This document shows positions 25,901-35,519 of a stretch of 64,000 nucleotides of DNA, one piece after another; positions within the stretch are counted from its first letter, which is position 1, and each line of letters starts with the position of its first letter. The notes under the pieces are model-generated. The model made no database searches. It saw only the letters and a list, made by a program, of their open reading frames with translations, and was not told where the DNA came from. Both the position numbers and the translations under genes were made by a program. This DNA comes from Brassica napus (lineage: Eukaryota > Streptophyta > Magnoliopsida > Brassicales > Brassicaceae): assembly GCF_020379485.1 (NCBI RefSeq), contig NC_063446.1, forward strand, positions 24,206,610 to 24,270,609, written 5' to 3'.

Positions 25901-28078
25901 TCGGATCGTAATGGGACGAGAAAGGTATACATTATAACCTCTTATAAATCTTTTTTCTCCTTTGAGACTTGATGGCTTTCTTTGATATGCTATTTTTTTT
26001 GTGAATGCAGGTACTTGGGCTTATAAGTGCAAGAGCCAAGGACTCCTCTTCTTCTCAACTGAAACAAAAGAGGAGGCTCCCCAATCAGAAAAGAGGAAAT
26101 CCTTGGTTGAACCTGGACGAGGCTGCTGTTGAAGCTTTCGGGAAGATGTGCGAGGAAATCATCAGTGTAATTGTTGTTGAGACAGATGATGAGTCTGGTG
26201 TCCCAGCTAAACGAGCTGCCATTTCTACACTGGAAGTTTTGGCTAGCAGGCTTCCCTCTGGTCACCCGATCTTCAGCAAGTGTCTTTCATCTGTTGCAGA
26301 TGGCATCAGCTCAAAGAATCTGGGAGTTTCTTCAAGCTGTCTTCGTACTACTGGTGCATTGATCAATGTTCTTGGACCAAAGGCGCTCGTTGAACTTCCA
26401 CGCATAATGAAAAATTTGGTACAACAATCGCGGGAAGTGTCATCCGCATCAATTGGAAACGCCACAGCCGACGAACAGTTGGTGATGCTGTCTGTTCTAG
26501 TCACTTTGGAAGCTGTGATTGATAAACTTGGAGGTTTCCTGAATCCTCATCTTGGGGATATCATCAGACTCATGGTTCTGCATCCTGAATATGTCTCTGA
26601 CTTTGACAAGAACCTCAAGTCCAAAGCCAATGCCATAAGGAGACTCCTTACTGAAAAAATACCAGTGAGTTCTTCACATAGTTATATGAATCTTTTTTTT
26701 TTTGCTTGTAGTAGTGATCTTAATAATAATTACCCTTTCTTCCAGGTTCGCCTCACTCTGCAACCTCTTCTACGAATATACGATGAAGCTGTTACTTGTG
26801 GCGATGCAAGTTTGGTGATTGCTTTTGACATGCTAGAAAACCTGGTTGCAAAAATGGATAGAGCATCTGTTGTCTGCTACCATGCAAAGATTTTCGACCA
26901 ATGCTTAGTTGCCCTAGATATTAGACGCCAAAGTCCAGCAACGATTCAGAACGTTGATGATGCGGAGAGAAGTGTAGTCAATGCGACGGTTACACTCACA
27001 AAGAAGCTAACTGAATCTGAGTTCAAACCCCTCTTTATCAGAAGTATTGATTGGGCAGAGTCAGATATTGTAGATGGATCTGGGAATGAGAACAAGAGCG
27101 TCGACAGATCCATCTCTTTCTATGGTCTAGTGAATAGGCTCTGTGAGAGTCACATGTGAGTAAACAAGAAGCTGTGATCCCATTTGCATAAGCTTCTTGA
27201 ATATTGGGAAACTAACTTGAAGTTTTCTTGTTGTGGAATGCAGGTCCATCTTTGTACCATACTTCAAGTTCATGCTTGACAGTATTGTATCGCATCTCAC
27301 CAGTGCCGGAGCATCAGTTTCAACAAGGAAGAAAAAGAAAGCCAAAATTCAGGAAACGGATGACGCTATACCACCAAAACGTTGGCATCTTAGGGCGTTG
27401 GTGCTTTCTTCTTTGAAGAACTGCTTTTTGCATGATACTGGAAGCTTGAAGTTCCTCGACGCAAACAACTTCCAGGTCACTTATCCCATTACCATTCATG
27501 TCTTCTTGGATCAAACGTCTATATCCCTTTTTCTTGGAGTGTTAGATTTTTTTTGATACAAACTGTATTGTTCTCCACAGGTGCTACTGAAGCCTATAGT
27601 ATCTCAGCTTGTTGTTGAACCGCCATCTGATTTAAAGGAGCATCCACGTCTACCATCTGTAGAAGAGGTTGATGAGTTGGTGGTTTTATGTATTGGTCAG
27701 GTGGGTGTGGCATCTGGTTCTGATCTTCTCTGGAAACCGTTGAACCACGAGGTAAATCAATCTCAACTTTACTTTAGACGTTCTACACAATGGTCAGAAC
27801 ACAGTTTTGATTTCAAACGTCTTAAAAATCATATATTTTTGGTTCAGGTGTTAATGCAAACAAGGAGTGAGAAGTTGCGTGCGAGGATGTTGAGTTTGAG
27901 GAGTGTGAAACAGTTGATGGATAATCTGAAAGAAGAGTATCTTGTGTTGCTAGCTGAGACTATTCCTTTCTTAGGTGAACTACTAGAAGACGTTGATCTT
28001 TCTGTCAAGTCTTTGTCTCAAGATATCATCGCAAAGTTGGAAGAGATGAGCGGTGAAGATCTGGCACAACACCTCTGA
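16901..28078 (+). CDS. HEATR1/UTP10 homologue, U3 snoRNP small-subunit processome protein
   Basis: Large ARM/HEAT-repeat nucleolar scaffold of the t-UTP/UTP-A part of the small-subunit processome, required for 18S rRNA maturation; probable orthologue of At3g06530. I placed 40 exons: 16901-17060, 17132-17345, 17423-17518, 17596-17713, 18044-18217, 18306-18476, 18594-18639, 18734-18823, 18908-19059, 19156-19238, 19321-19449, 19534-19602, 19695-19863, 20322-20461, 20549-20635, 20726-20926, 21106-21298, 21441-21538, 21629-21772, 21867-22023, 22243-22376, 22467-22545, 22624-22786, 22894-22969, 23086-23256, 23353-23421, 23495-23599, 23697-23786, 23978-24195, 24291-24498, 24576-24758, 24891-24986, 25072-25139, 25222-25579, 25709-25924, 26011-26664, 26745-27155, 27244-27475, 27581-27751, 27848-28078. 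All have GT-AG borders and sum to 6624 nt (2207 residues). The N terminus MSSLASQLQAIKS is typical of the family; the last five exons hold the BP28CT-type domain. A lysine-rich patch (KKKKQKKN, exon 29) may aid nucleolar targeting. No break is seen. Confidence 0.93.
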
Positions 28079-29093
28079 TATAACCCATTGGAGTATAGAA
28101 GCTTGTTTACATATCAAATTTGTTCGTACTGACTGTTGTCGTAATGCCTCAGTAAAAGTTCCTAGATTCATGAACGTTCCTACATTCATAAACGCATCTA
28201 AGTTTGCGTAATAAAAGAAAGCAGAATCGTTTGAACATGAGAATGTAGAAGAACCAATGATTTTTTACAAAAAAATGTGATGCCATTTATATTAGTATCA
28301 GCCAAATACAAACTGAGTGCTCGTTTACTTATCCTGCATTTTTTGAGCAAATTATTTGAATCTACATAACTACATTTAGTTTTCATATACAAAAAAAAAT
28401 CAAGTTCACAGATTAATGGTCCTTTCTTTACATTACTTGTTTCTTGTATTTGCCTCTCCTCTGTTTTTGATAGAGAGTTGTTTGTTTCTTGTCCTTGCCA
28501 CTCCTCTGTATTTTGTAAGAGAGTTTGTTTGATCAGGTGACCACAGCACCTAAAATTATCTCTGTTTCTGCTTTATTAAATTCCATTTTGTCGAAACAGG
28601 CAAATCTCTATTAAGACTAAAACTGGATTTGCTAAGCCCAGTACGTGCAATTGATGTGAAACTCCCTGATGGTGGGAGTATTTGTAGTAGCACAATCTCT
28701 TGCAGAGTCTCAGAAGGGGGGTCACAGTTGCTAAGCATTTCAAGAAAAGGGTGGTAGAATGTGGACTTGCTTGGGTAAGTCATAGCATGAGTTACAATAA
28801 CTTTTGTTTAACATGTGGAGTTTGTAGATCATACTTGGCATTAAGCTTGGAATGGAACCAAAAGAAGCTATATGAAAAGTTAAGACTCTTTTCGATGTGG
28901 AAGGATTATTATGTTTGTCTTGGCTCCTTTGATTAAGGTACACTCGTAACAATTATTCTCTTGCTAAAACTGACTGCGTTATGTTTATTTAGCTGTGACA
29001 TTTATGTATGTATAATGGTGCAGGAGTATCTGAAAGAAGAACCATCAAATCTTGAACAATGATCCTCTACATCTTTAGCTGTATTTTGGGTCC
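28079..29093. other. HEATR1 3' region and unassigned spacer
   Basis: The first 200 bases after the stop are likely 3' untranslated sequence (AATAAAAGAAAG near 28209 is a possible polyadenylation signal). Between 28440 and 29060 the base composition resembles decayed coding DNA, with a splice-like GGTAAGTC near 28772, but frames are short and change, and I recognise no family. Confidence 0.4.
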
Positions 29094-29430
29094 GAATGGT
29101 AACCGTGGTTTTGATAATATAAGCAGTGCGGAATTAGAGTGTGGTATGGTGCAACTGCGGTTCATGCGGTTTGCAGGACAAGTGCGGATTTCATTAAAAA
29201 AATAGTGCGGGTTTGATAAAAAAAATAGTGCGATTTTGATAAAAGTAGTGATGTTATGATAAAAGATAATGTAAGATAAACATATTAATATAATTAAAAT
29301 TTTAATTTGTTTACTCAGTAATAATATCATAATATTTAAAAAAAAAAACTGTAACCTGATATAAATAATATATTATACAATAAATATATATTTTACATTT
29401 GAATTTAGAAATTAGTGATTAGAATTTATA

Positions 29431-29517
29431 GTTAAGTATTATAGTGTAGGTTAGGTTTATGCATGGACAAAAAAATGGGAATTGTTAAGTATTATAGTGT
29501 AGGTTAGGTTTATGCAT
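29431..29517. repeat. 34-bp direct repeats
   Basis: A 34-base stretch ending GTGTAGGTTAGGTTTATGCAT occurs at 29431-29464 and 29484-29517, followed each time by a related A-rich AAAAATGGGAA stretch, so the duplicated unit is about 53 bases. A recent local tandem duplication in intergenic DNA. Confidence 0.6.
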
Positions 29518-30001
29518 TAGAAAAAAATGGGAAACAAAGAAATAACCGACACAAAACAGGAATGAAACCTTTACATACTCAAACGGTTCCTATATTATAT
29601 ATTTGAAATAATTGAACGGAAATCGAATCGAGAACCAAAAATATACCCGAATATATAAATAAAATTGGATCACCTGTTTTACCGAATTTAACCGAAATAT
29701 TACGTGTGTAAACTCTATTAAAATAAATAGTTTATACTAAAAATTATTAAAAAGATAATTTATAATAATTTTTTAATTAACATTTATGATACTAGATTAA
29801 TTTGAATGTATATTTATTAATCTATATATAACATTATTAATATATATGTTATATAAGTTATATAGATATAAATCATACTTTCAAAATACTTACAATGTTT
29901 TCTAAAGAAAAGAAAAATGTTTTTTCATGGACAAATAAGAAAAAGTGTTATGAATGTAACTATTACGTAAAATATAACTAAAAACATAATACTAGAAAGA
30001 A

Positions 30002-30051
30002 AATAATTTATTAATTACTTTTTTTTCAAAAAAAAATAATTTATTAATTAC
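30002..30051. repeat. A-tailed micro-insertion with 17-bp duplication
   Basis: AATAATTTATTAATTAC is at 30002-30018 and 30035-30051, with eight T, one C and seven A between. Low-complexity sequence makes this the weakest of the seven sites. Confidence 0.4.
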
Positions 30052-30716
30052 CATACAAAAGGCGTTTTTTTTTGAACCTCATGTTCTCGTCTGTGGACTG
30101 AAGTTGTAGTGCGTTTTTTAAATTTCACGTGTATTTGGTTGCCTCGAAGAACGTAAGCGGATTTGTAGTGCGTTTTTCTTAAAACCGTCTTTTTCAGTTT
30201 GTAAATTGTGATTGGTGACTGAAGTGTGGTTTTGTAAAATACGCACTCAATTCCGCAATTTATATGTCACCATTCATTACCTTAGTGTTGCAACGCATTT
30301 CAAGTTGAATCAGGTATTATATAAATGTAAAAAACCTGTTGATGAATAACACTGATCCCACCATCTTAAATTATTATTATAATCATTAACACTATTCCCA
30401 GCATCTAAAATTATTATAATAATTACTAAATTTAACACATTTTTTTGTTTGTTTGAAGGAACCGTGCTGTCAAAGAAACTTTTATCCTTTTACACATACG
30501 ACTGTTACATGATGATTATCCACTGGATTTATTAATAAAGATTTTATTACTCTACCAGTAAACACTGGGAAACAAACGAAACCATCTGGGAAAAGAGATT
30601 AGTCGATACCATGAAAGTTCTTAGCAGCCTCAGAAGTGCTGTTTTCGAGGAGCAGCATCGTCTCGGAAACATGGATCTGATACTCTTGGGAGTCCCTCCC
30701 TGGGAACTTGGGAACG

Positions 30717-31100
30717 TTAATCCACTGAATCGAACACGAGGGTGCCTCCGTATCTACGCCCGTGGAATGGACCCTTGTGGGGTTCGTCCGCAAAGAACAG
30801 GACGTTGTTGTCGTTCACCCACCAACTTGCTTCGGAACATCCTGGAATGTCTACCTTGACGAGGCACCCTGTGTGCGTCTCCTTCAACTCGTAAACGGAG
30901 TCGGTACCGGTTTTCTGAAAACGATTGTGGTCTAGAACAAAAGACAGAAACGACAAACGTGTATTAGTAAGATTTTATTTTTGTAAGAACAAAGAAAAGA
31001 AAACAAAATGTTATGTGTAATGAAAAATTTACAAACCGGAGAGTAGTTGTCTTCCCGGGACCGGGAGTTGGTTTCCCAAAAAGCTAAATACACAGCCCAT
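30717..31100 (-). pseudogene. Small HSP20/alpha-crystallin-like reading frame, truncated
   Basis: Two exons on the minus strand, 31037-31100 and 30717-30931, join with GT-AG borders into 92 codons starting MGCVFSFLGNQL. The second exon has VYELKETHTGCLVKVDIPGC and DNNVLFFADEPHKGPF, followed by RRYGGTLVF, the pattern of the plant HSP20-like (alpha-crystallin domain) proteins. The frame stops at 30717, but the expected continuation WINVPKFPG is encoded immediately downstream in another frame (about 30690-30720), so a frameshift has probably removed the C-terminal strand. A TATA box sits just upstream. Family assignment is from general pattern only; it may be a diverged expressed gene rather than a pseudogene. 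Confidence 0.5.
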
Positions 31101-31130
31101 GTTTGCATTAATTAATGGGTTAGTGGATCG

Positions 31131-31142
31131 GATCTATTTATA
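31131..31142 (-). promoter_or_regulatory. TATA box for the HSP20-like frame
   Basis: On the minus strand the sequence reads CTATAAATAGATCC, a near-ideal plant TATA box about 30-40 bases before the ATG at 31098-31100. The spacing would give an unusually short leader. Confidence 0.5.
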
Positions 31143-31639
31143 GAAGTAATGGCTGGAAACTAGGTTAGGTTATTGTTAAGAAAGTTAGGGTCTTACGCGG
31201 CGGGCCCATATAGTAATAAGGCCTTTAATACTCAAATCTGACGGCTAAACAGTATTTGATTAGTTTGCAGTCAAGCTGTTCATCATGCCTTTGAGTAATT
31301 CCATCCCGTGAATGCAGCAGGTTTATATTAGAGAATGTCTGTCTATATTAGATTCTGAATTTGATTCCGGAACCCTCGTTCGTTCGTTCGTTAATTAGGG
31401 AGTAAGATGTGGTTTCATAGATATACGGTTTCTGGCATTGTATAGAATATTCGTGTTATGTTTTCAGATTCCTGACACAAATTTGTTTCATGTGACTAGT
31501 GGAATCAGATATTACGTACGAGTAACCTCCATTGTTCTTGGTATCTCCTCCTTTGAATGGCTGCATCAAGAAAGTTCTCTCAGGGATACTCTCAACTGGT
31601 TTGTTCCCTTGTTAGCAAAAGGTTGTTCTAACATAAGCC

Positions 31640-32205
31640 ATGATCTCGTGGCCTGGCCATGGCGTCCCAAAACGGAATGTAAGTTGCTCTTCTTGATTCT
31701 TTTTCAGAGTATAACTCTAATGGCCACTGTTTATTAGGTTCGAACAGACACTGAGCAGAAACACAAAGGTAGTGACTGCCATGAGACTCAAGAAAACTGA
31801 CATCATCTCATCTCTGAGGAAAGATATGGTAGACAAGTCAGAAGAAACTTCCGCTGAGTATGTGTTTATTTAGTTACATATTTGTTAACGTTCTGCTCGT
31901 TAAACTGTCTTTATCACCCAAAACAAATGCAGGAAACAATCCACTGGTCCATGGCTGTTTTTCGTGTCTGAGAATGGCTATGCAAAGCGTGTTCCTCTGA
32001 ATAGCTTCAAGCCTTCTCTTGTTGGTCTAATAGGATCCAAGGTATGATCTCCATTTCTCTTCTTAGCTTTTCCTGTTCATTAGTGGGTTTAATTGGTTAT
32101 GATCTTGGGTTATTACCTTCACTGGTCAGCTTTGTTTGCTCATTCTTCTTTGATCTCAATTTCTCAGCTCGCCCAGGATGATCGTTTAGCTGGTAAGGAT
32201 ACTCT
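31640..32205 (+). pseudogene. DNA gyrase subunit A fragment (intron-bearing)
   Basis: Pieces in order match the C-terminal beta-pinwheel region of plant organellar GYRA: an ATGGCGTCCCAAAACGGAATG block (MASQNGM, near 31659-31679) followed by a GT; then TLSRNTKVVTAMRL and SLRKDMVDKSEETSAE (about 31749-31860); an intron ending in GCAG near 31931; then KQSTGPWLFFVSENGYAKRV (31932 on); another GT at 32042; then LAQDDRLAG (about 32168-32194). Introns are kept, so this is a copy of genomic DNA rather than a retrocopy. Only a few exons are present, spacing is altered and frames do not join into a protein. Not functional. The gene it came from is organellar-targeted topoisomerase. Confidence 0.75.
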
Positions 32206-32269
32206 CTTCTTCTGCAAACAAGGATCTAGGTCTTCTTTCTGTGATCTCACCAATGTTTTTTTGTCTCTT

Positions 32270-33724
32270 GGAAGAGGATGTAAGTGCTGAAGTTCTTCGA
32301 AATGCCACTTCATCAGACCATATCTTGCGGTTTAACAACATCCCACAGGTATTAATCTCAAAATTGTAAAATTTCGATGCTCACTGCTGGCAGTATCTGA
32401 CCCACCTTCTCTCATTCAAATAATGCTTCAACTAAAAATTTATGTCTTCATAATATATTGCAGATTAAGATGGTGGTTTACTTGGAGAGCTTGGTTGAAG
32501 AGATGAATATTATCTACTTGAAGCTTTGCAGCAGGGCAAGTCACCAAACCAGTGGTTGCTGGGGCCAGCGGGACTTATGCACGTCGAAGTACAATTTGGT
32601 CATGCAGTAAGTGCCACATAAGAAACAAGCGCTCGCTGGAGCCATTGTACCCACTTTGTTAGAAGCCTCAGAATTTGCTGCAATCCTTTTGACAAATTGG
32701 TCATTGAATGTGCACTTAGCTTGCATTTTTTTTTGTTGTGATCTTATGTTCATAGGTTGAAAAAGGAAAGGTGTCTCCTATTAAGGAAGTCACACCTCCA
32801 CAAATCCCCGAAGATGTCAGCTCTGCAACTAAGAGTGGGAAGGTCCGGGCTCCTACTCACATCATCTCCACCAGCTCTGATGACAGAGGTATGAAACTAA
32901 ACCATTTCATTTGTTTAAGCAAAAAATAAATTCTCTTTGCATTAAATTTGCAGGAGAGGAACCATATAATTTTAGACCAAAAAAAAAGAAAAAAGGAACC
33001 ATGTGCTATTGTGGTGTGCCAATGTCTTCGATCATTGAACAAGGATATGGCGTGGGAGATGTCATTTGAGGTTCCATATCTTTGCTCATATTTCTGTGTG
33101 TCTTTACACAAATATTTGAGTACTATTAGCTAATAGTGACATTGACTCTTTCTTTCTGACACTTTGAGCTATGATCAGATATGCATAATGTTGCGCGCTG
33201 ACCATGGCCCATGCGTCTCAAACACCATCGTAACAGCAAGAGCAGGCAAAGACCTGATCTCAAGTCTTGTCTCAGGTTAGTTTGACATCTAGATTCGCAA
33301 TCTCTTTCCAAGTGAACTTTTGCTATACATTAATCAGGTCTTGTAACTGATAACCTTTCCAGCAATCAGGTCTATTAACAATTGGTCGTTGATTAGGTGG
33401 TGCCATTGATGACGCGAGTAGAGACAAAAGAGTAGAGCTGCTCCAGAAATTTTGCACGGTCTAGTTTTCCTGCAGTGAACTAGTACATGGAATACGCAGT
33501 GCAAGTAGAGATATCCATACACGCTCTCTAAAGCCAACAACCTCGTACTCAACGGCCCCTTCGGCCTTCGTCCTCTAGATCCATCGGTTTAATCGGGTTA
33601 ACTCTCATAACTAAATACATCCATATTGTTTCTTGAAGCAAACCGGTTCGGTTTGATTCTCAAAACTGTCTTGTGAATAAATTGGTTCCGACACCGGTGG
33701 GAAGATGTCTTGTACACCAAGTAA
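32270..33724 (+). pseudogene. ATP-citrate lyase subunit B (ACLB) degenerate copy
   Basis: The cytosolic ACLB subunit makes acetyl-CoA from citrate. Recognisable blocks in order: SDHILRFNNIPQ (32320-32348), IKMVV after an intron (32463), VTKPVVAGASGTYAR in a shifted frame (about 32540-32583), EVQFGHA, ALAGAIVPTLLEASE (about 32620-32670), GKVSPIKEVTPPQIPED and KVRAPTHIISTSSDDRG (32766-32888), GVPMSSIIEQGYGVGDV (33017 on), [20 protein letters not shown] (about 33199-33258), GGAIDDAS (33399 on), ELLQKF, KYMEYAV, SKANNLVLNGP and the terminal EDVLYTK before TAA at 33722-33724. Frameshifts, lost segments and a micro-insertion prevent translation. Introns are partly retained. It follows the gyrase fragment directly and covers roughly the second half of the gene. 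Confidence 0.88.
32957..33002. repeat. A-tailed micro-insertion inside the ACLB copy, 9-bp duplication
   Basis: AGGAACCAT at 32957-32965 and 32994-33002 flank 28 bases, ATAATTTTAGACC followed by an A-rich run. Removing the insert and one repeat restores the conserved ACLB order E-E-P-C-Y, so this is a genuine insertion with a target duplication and not an ancestral repeat. Confidence 0.75.
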
Positions 33725-33904
33725 TTATTATCCAGCAAGACTTGTTTTTTCCTTCATTTATGGTATTTGTTTCGAGATTACCCGATAACTCTCTAGTTAC
33801 TTGTACTAGTACAGGACGTTGAAGAGAGATATACGGTGTGTTGGCGTGTTGCGCAGACCCCGAGATAACAACGCTGGCTTTTATTTATATATTACACGCC
33901 TTGC

Positions 33905-33965
33905 TCTCTCTCTCTCTCTCTCTCTTTATTTTACTGCGTAGCAGCTCCTTCTCACTCTCTCTCTC
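33905..33965 (+). repeat. CT-rich leader microsatellite
   Basis: A run of CT dinucleotides (about 33909-33926) and a second CT run near 33953-33966 lie in the 80 bases before the ATG at 33989. CT-rich leaders are common in plant genes and support the downstream ORF being, or having been, transcribed. Confidence 0.6.
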
Positions 33966-33988
33966 TCCACCGTACTCTACCCCCCTTC

Positions 33989-34753
33989 ATGGCTCATCAG
34001 GCCACACCTGTGCCAAGCATGGAACCACTCCCACAAGGAGAAGGTTTCCTCCGGGCTGTTGCACAAGACCTTGGTGCTTTTTATAGAAGTGACGTTCTTC
34101 TCAAGGTTCAAGCCGTCCTAAGCATCGTCGCTATCGCCATCTGCTCTTTCCTGACGCCAAACGCATCGTCAACGGTCACTGGTTTGCTACTGACCGAGGG
34201 CACGATTACCCTCCTTCTTTACTCGTCTCTTATTATGGCGATCTTCTACGTCCCTGAGCTTAACAAGGATCTGATCTGGGCTCTGCGCCGAGCCGTTCGT
34301 ATCAGATACCACATCATCCTGTTTTGTCTTCGCGCTGCAGGCATCATCCTCGTCCTTCGTGCCTTAAGTCTATTTTGGGAACGACCTAGAGAAGGTAGAC
34401 AACATCAACGGCTTCGCTATCGCCGCGTTCTGCACATAATCACCATGTGCAAGCTGATGAACCTACCGGATGTGCTGTCAGTTGCCGACTCCCTTTTGGC
34501 GGTCGCCGTTATGATATCTGCGAAGCTCGAGTTAGCGACAAAGTTCACCAACCCGGTTAGGATTTGCGCCACGTACGTGTCCATGTTGGTCCTGGTTATG
34601 TTCAGGAACGCGAAAGTCCCATTTGAAAAGGTCAGTGCTGCAGAATCCAAAGGTCTCCCTCCTCCTAACTATCCATTTGGGATGGTGGATGGTTGCACCC
34701 ACGCCCTTCTTGTTATTTCTACCAAAAGGCAGACTGATCTGAGTATCAATTAG
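33989..34753 (+). CDS. Unrecognised multi-pass membrane protein ORF
   Basis: Single open frame of 254 codons with no intron, starting MAHQATPVPSMEPLPQGEGF. I do not recognise the family. Likely membrane segments lie near residues 36-58 (KVQAVLSIVAIAICSFL), 64-90, 107-129 (IILFCLRAAGIILVLRALS), 158-180 and 193-206. It has a CT-rich leader and sits between the ACLB copy and the HEATR1 duplicate. Oddly, residues about 130-146 form an arginine-rich block (WERPREGRQHQRLRYRR) amid hydrophobic sequence; the neighbouring frame over the same bases reads like a more normal loop and membrane segment, so two compensating indels are possible. A C-terminal ORF end is clean. A real but lineage-specific gene or a recent pseudogene are both possible. 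Confidence 0.55.
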   Translation: MAHQATPVPSMEPLPQGEGFLRAVAQDLGAFYRSDVLLKVQAVLSIVAIAICSFLTPNASSTVTGLLLTEGTITLLLYSSLIMAIFYVPELNKDLIWALRRAVRIRYHIILFCLRAAGIILVLRALSLFWERPREGRQHQRLRYRRVLHIITMCKLMNLPDVLSVADSLLAVAVMISAKLELATKFTNPVRICATYVSMLVLVMFRNAKVPFEKVSAAESKGLPPPNYPFGMVDGCTHALLVISTKRQTDLSIN

Positions 34754-35519
34754 ATAGGTTGTTTCGTTGTGGAATAATCTATGGGTTTCTGTTAGCGTCA
34801 TGGTTTGTATTAAGCGTATTTTTGTTTCAAATAACGTTGTTTGTTTCATTTGTTGGAATATTGTGGTTTGTTGAGTATTTTGTTTATTGTTTGACTGTTG
34901 CTTAGAACATCATAAAATCACAAGGCGACTTTTAAAAGATTCCAAACGAGTTAAAAGAGCCATGAATAAAATATAGATTTATCGGGTTAGCCGAATTGAG
35001 GTGGAGGCAAACTATAAAGATGGTTAAGTAGTTGAATTGGTTTCCGGTTCAGTTTTCGCATTGGCTTAGAGCCTTTAGGGTTGGTTTCTCACGTTGGAGA
35101 ATTTATCCTTTGTCTTCCACATTATTCAAATAGAATATGGGCCAAGCTTGTTTTCGAACAACAATGTCGGACCCATCTTGAGTGTTAACGCACGTTTGTT
35201 ATTTTCCAAGACAAGTGGCGATTTCGGTGGTAACTACGGTTCATTCGGGTTTGGTGTTGGAAATTGGGATGAGTCATCGTCATCGTCATCGTCTCGGTCG
35301 AATGAAGTTTCCGTATGAAGTGTTTTTTTGTCGAATTACGTGCAATTTGGGTTTAAGAGGATCGTGACAACGGACGCTGAAAGGAAGAAGTTGAACATGA
35401 CATTATCTCCGGTGGTTTGGTCCTTTTATTAAAGAAAATTAGCATATGATGAATCATCGATTATAACTGTTGAGGGTTTTATGGGTAAGCTCAGGGTCTT
35501 GGATACTACCATTAACCCG
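34754..35519. other. Spacer with an unassigned decayed ORF
   Basis: An open frame at 35094-35318 reads GDFGGNYGSFGFGVGNWDES followed by a serine run from a TCATCG repeat; downstream a second frame reads KRIVTTDAERKKLN. Together they look like decayed coding sequence, but I cannot name the family. Confidence 0.35.

Larger units (their letters stand above)
29094..30276. mobile_element. Degenerate DNA-transposon candidate
   Basis: The left side has GAATGGTAACC then GCGGAATTAGAGTG; the right side, read in reverse complement, has GAATGGTGAC then GCGGAATTGAGTGCG. These inverted ends share an imperfect plan. The left end also reiterates AGTGCGG phrases and the right TAGTGCGTTTTT phrases, giving several subterminal repeats, as in hAT-like elements. 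The interior is AT-rich with no transposase. Target duplications were not found. Confidence 0.4.
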
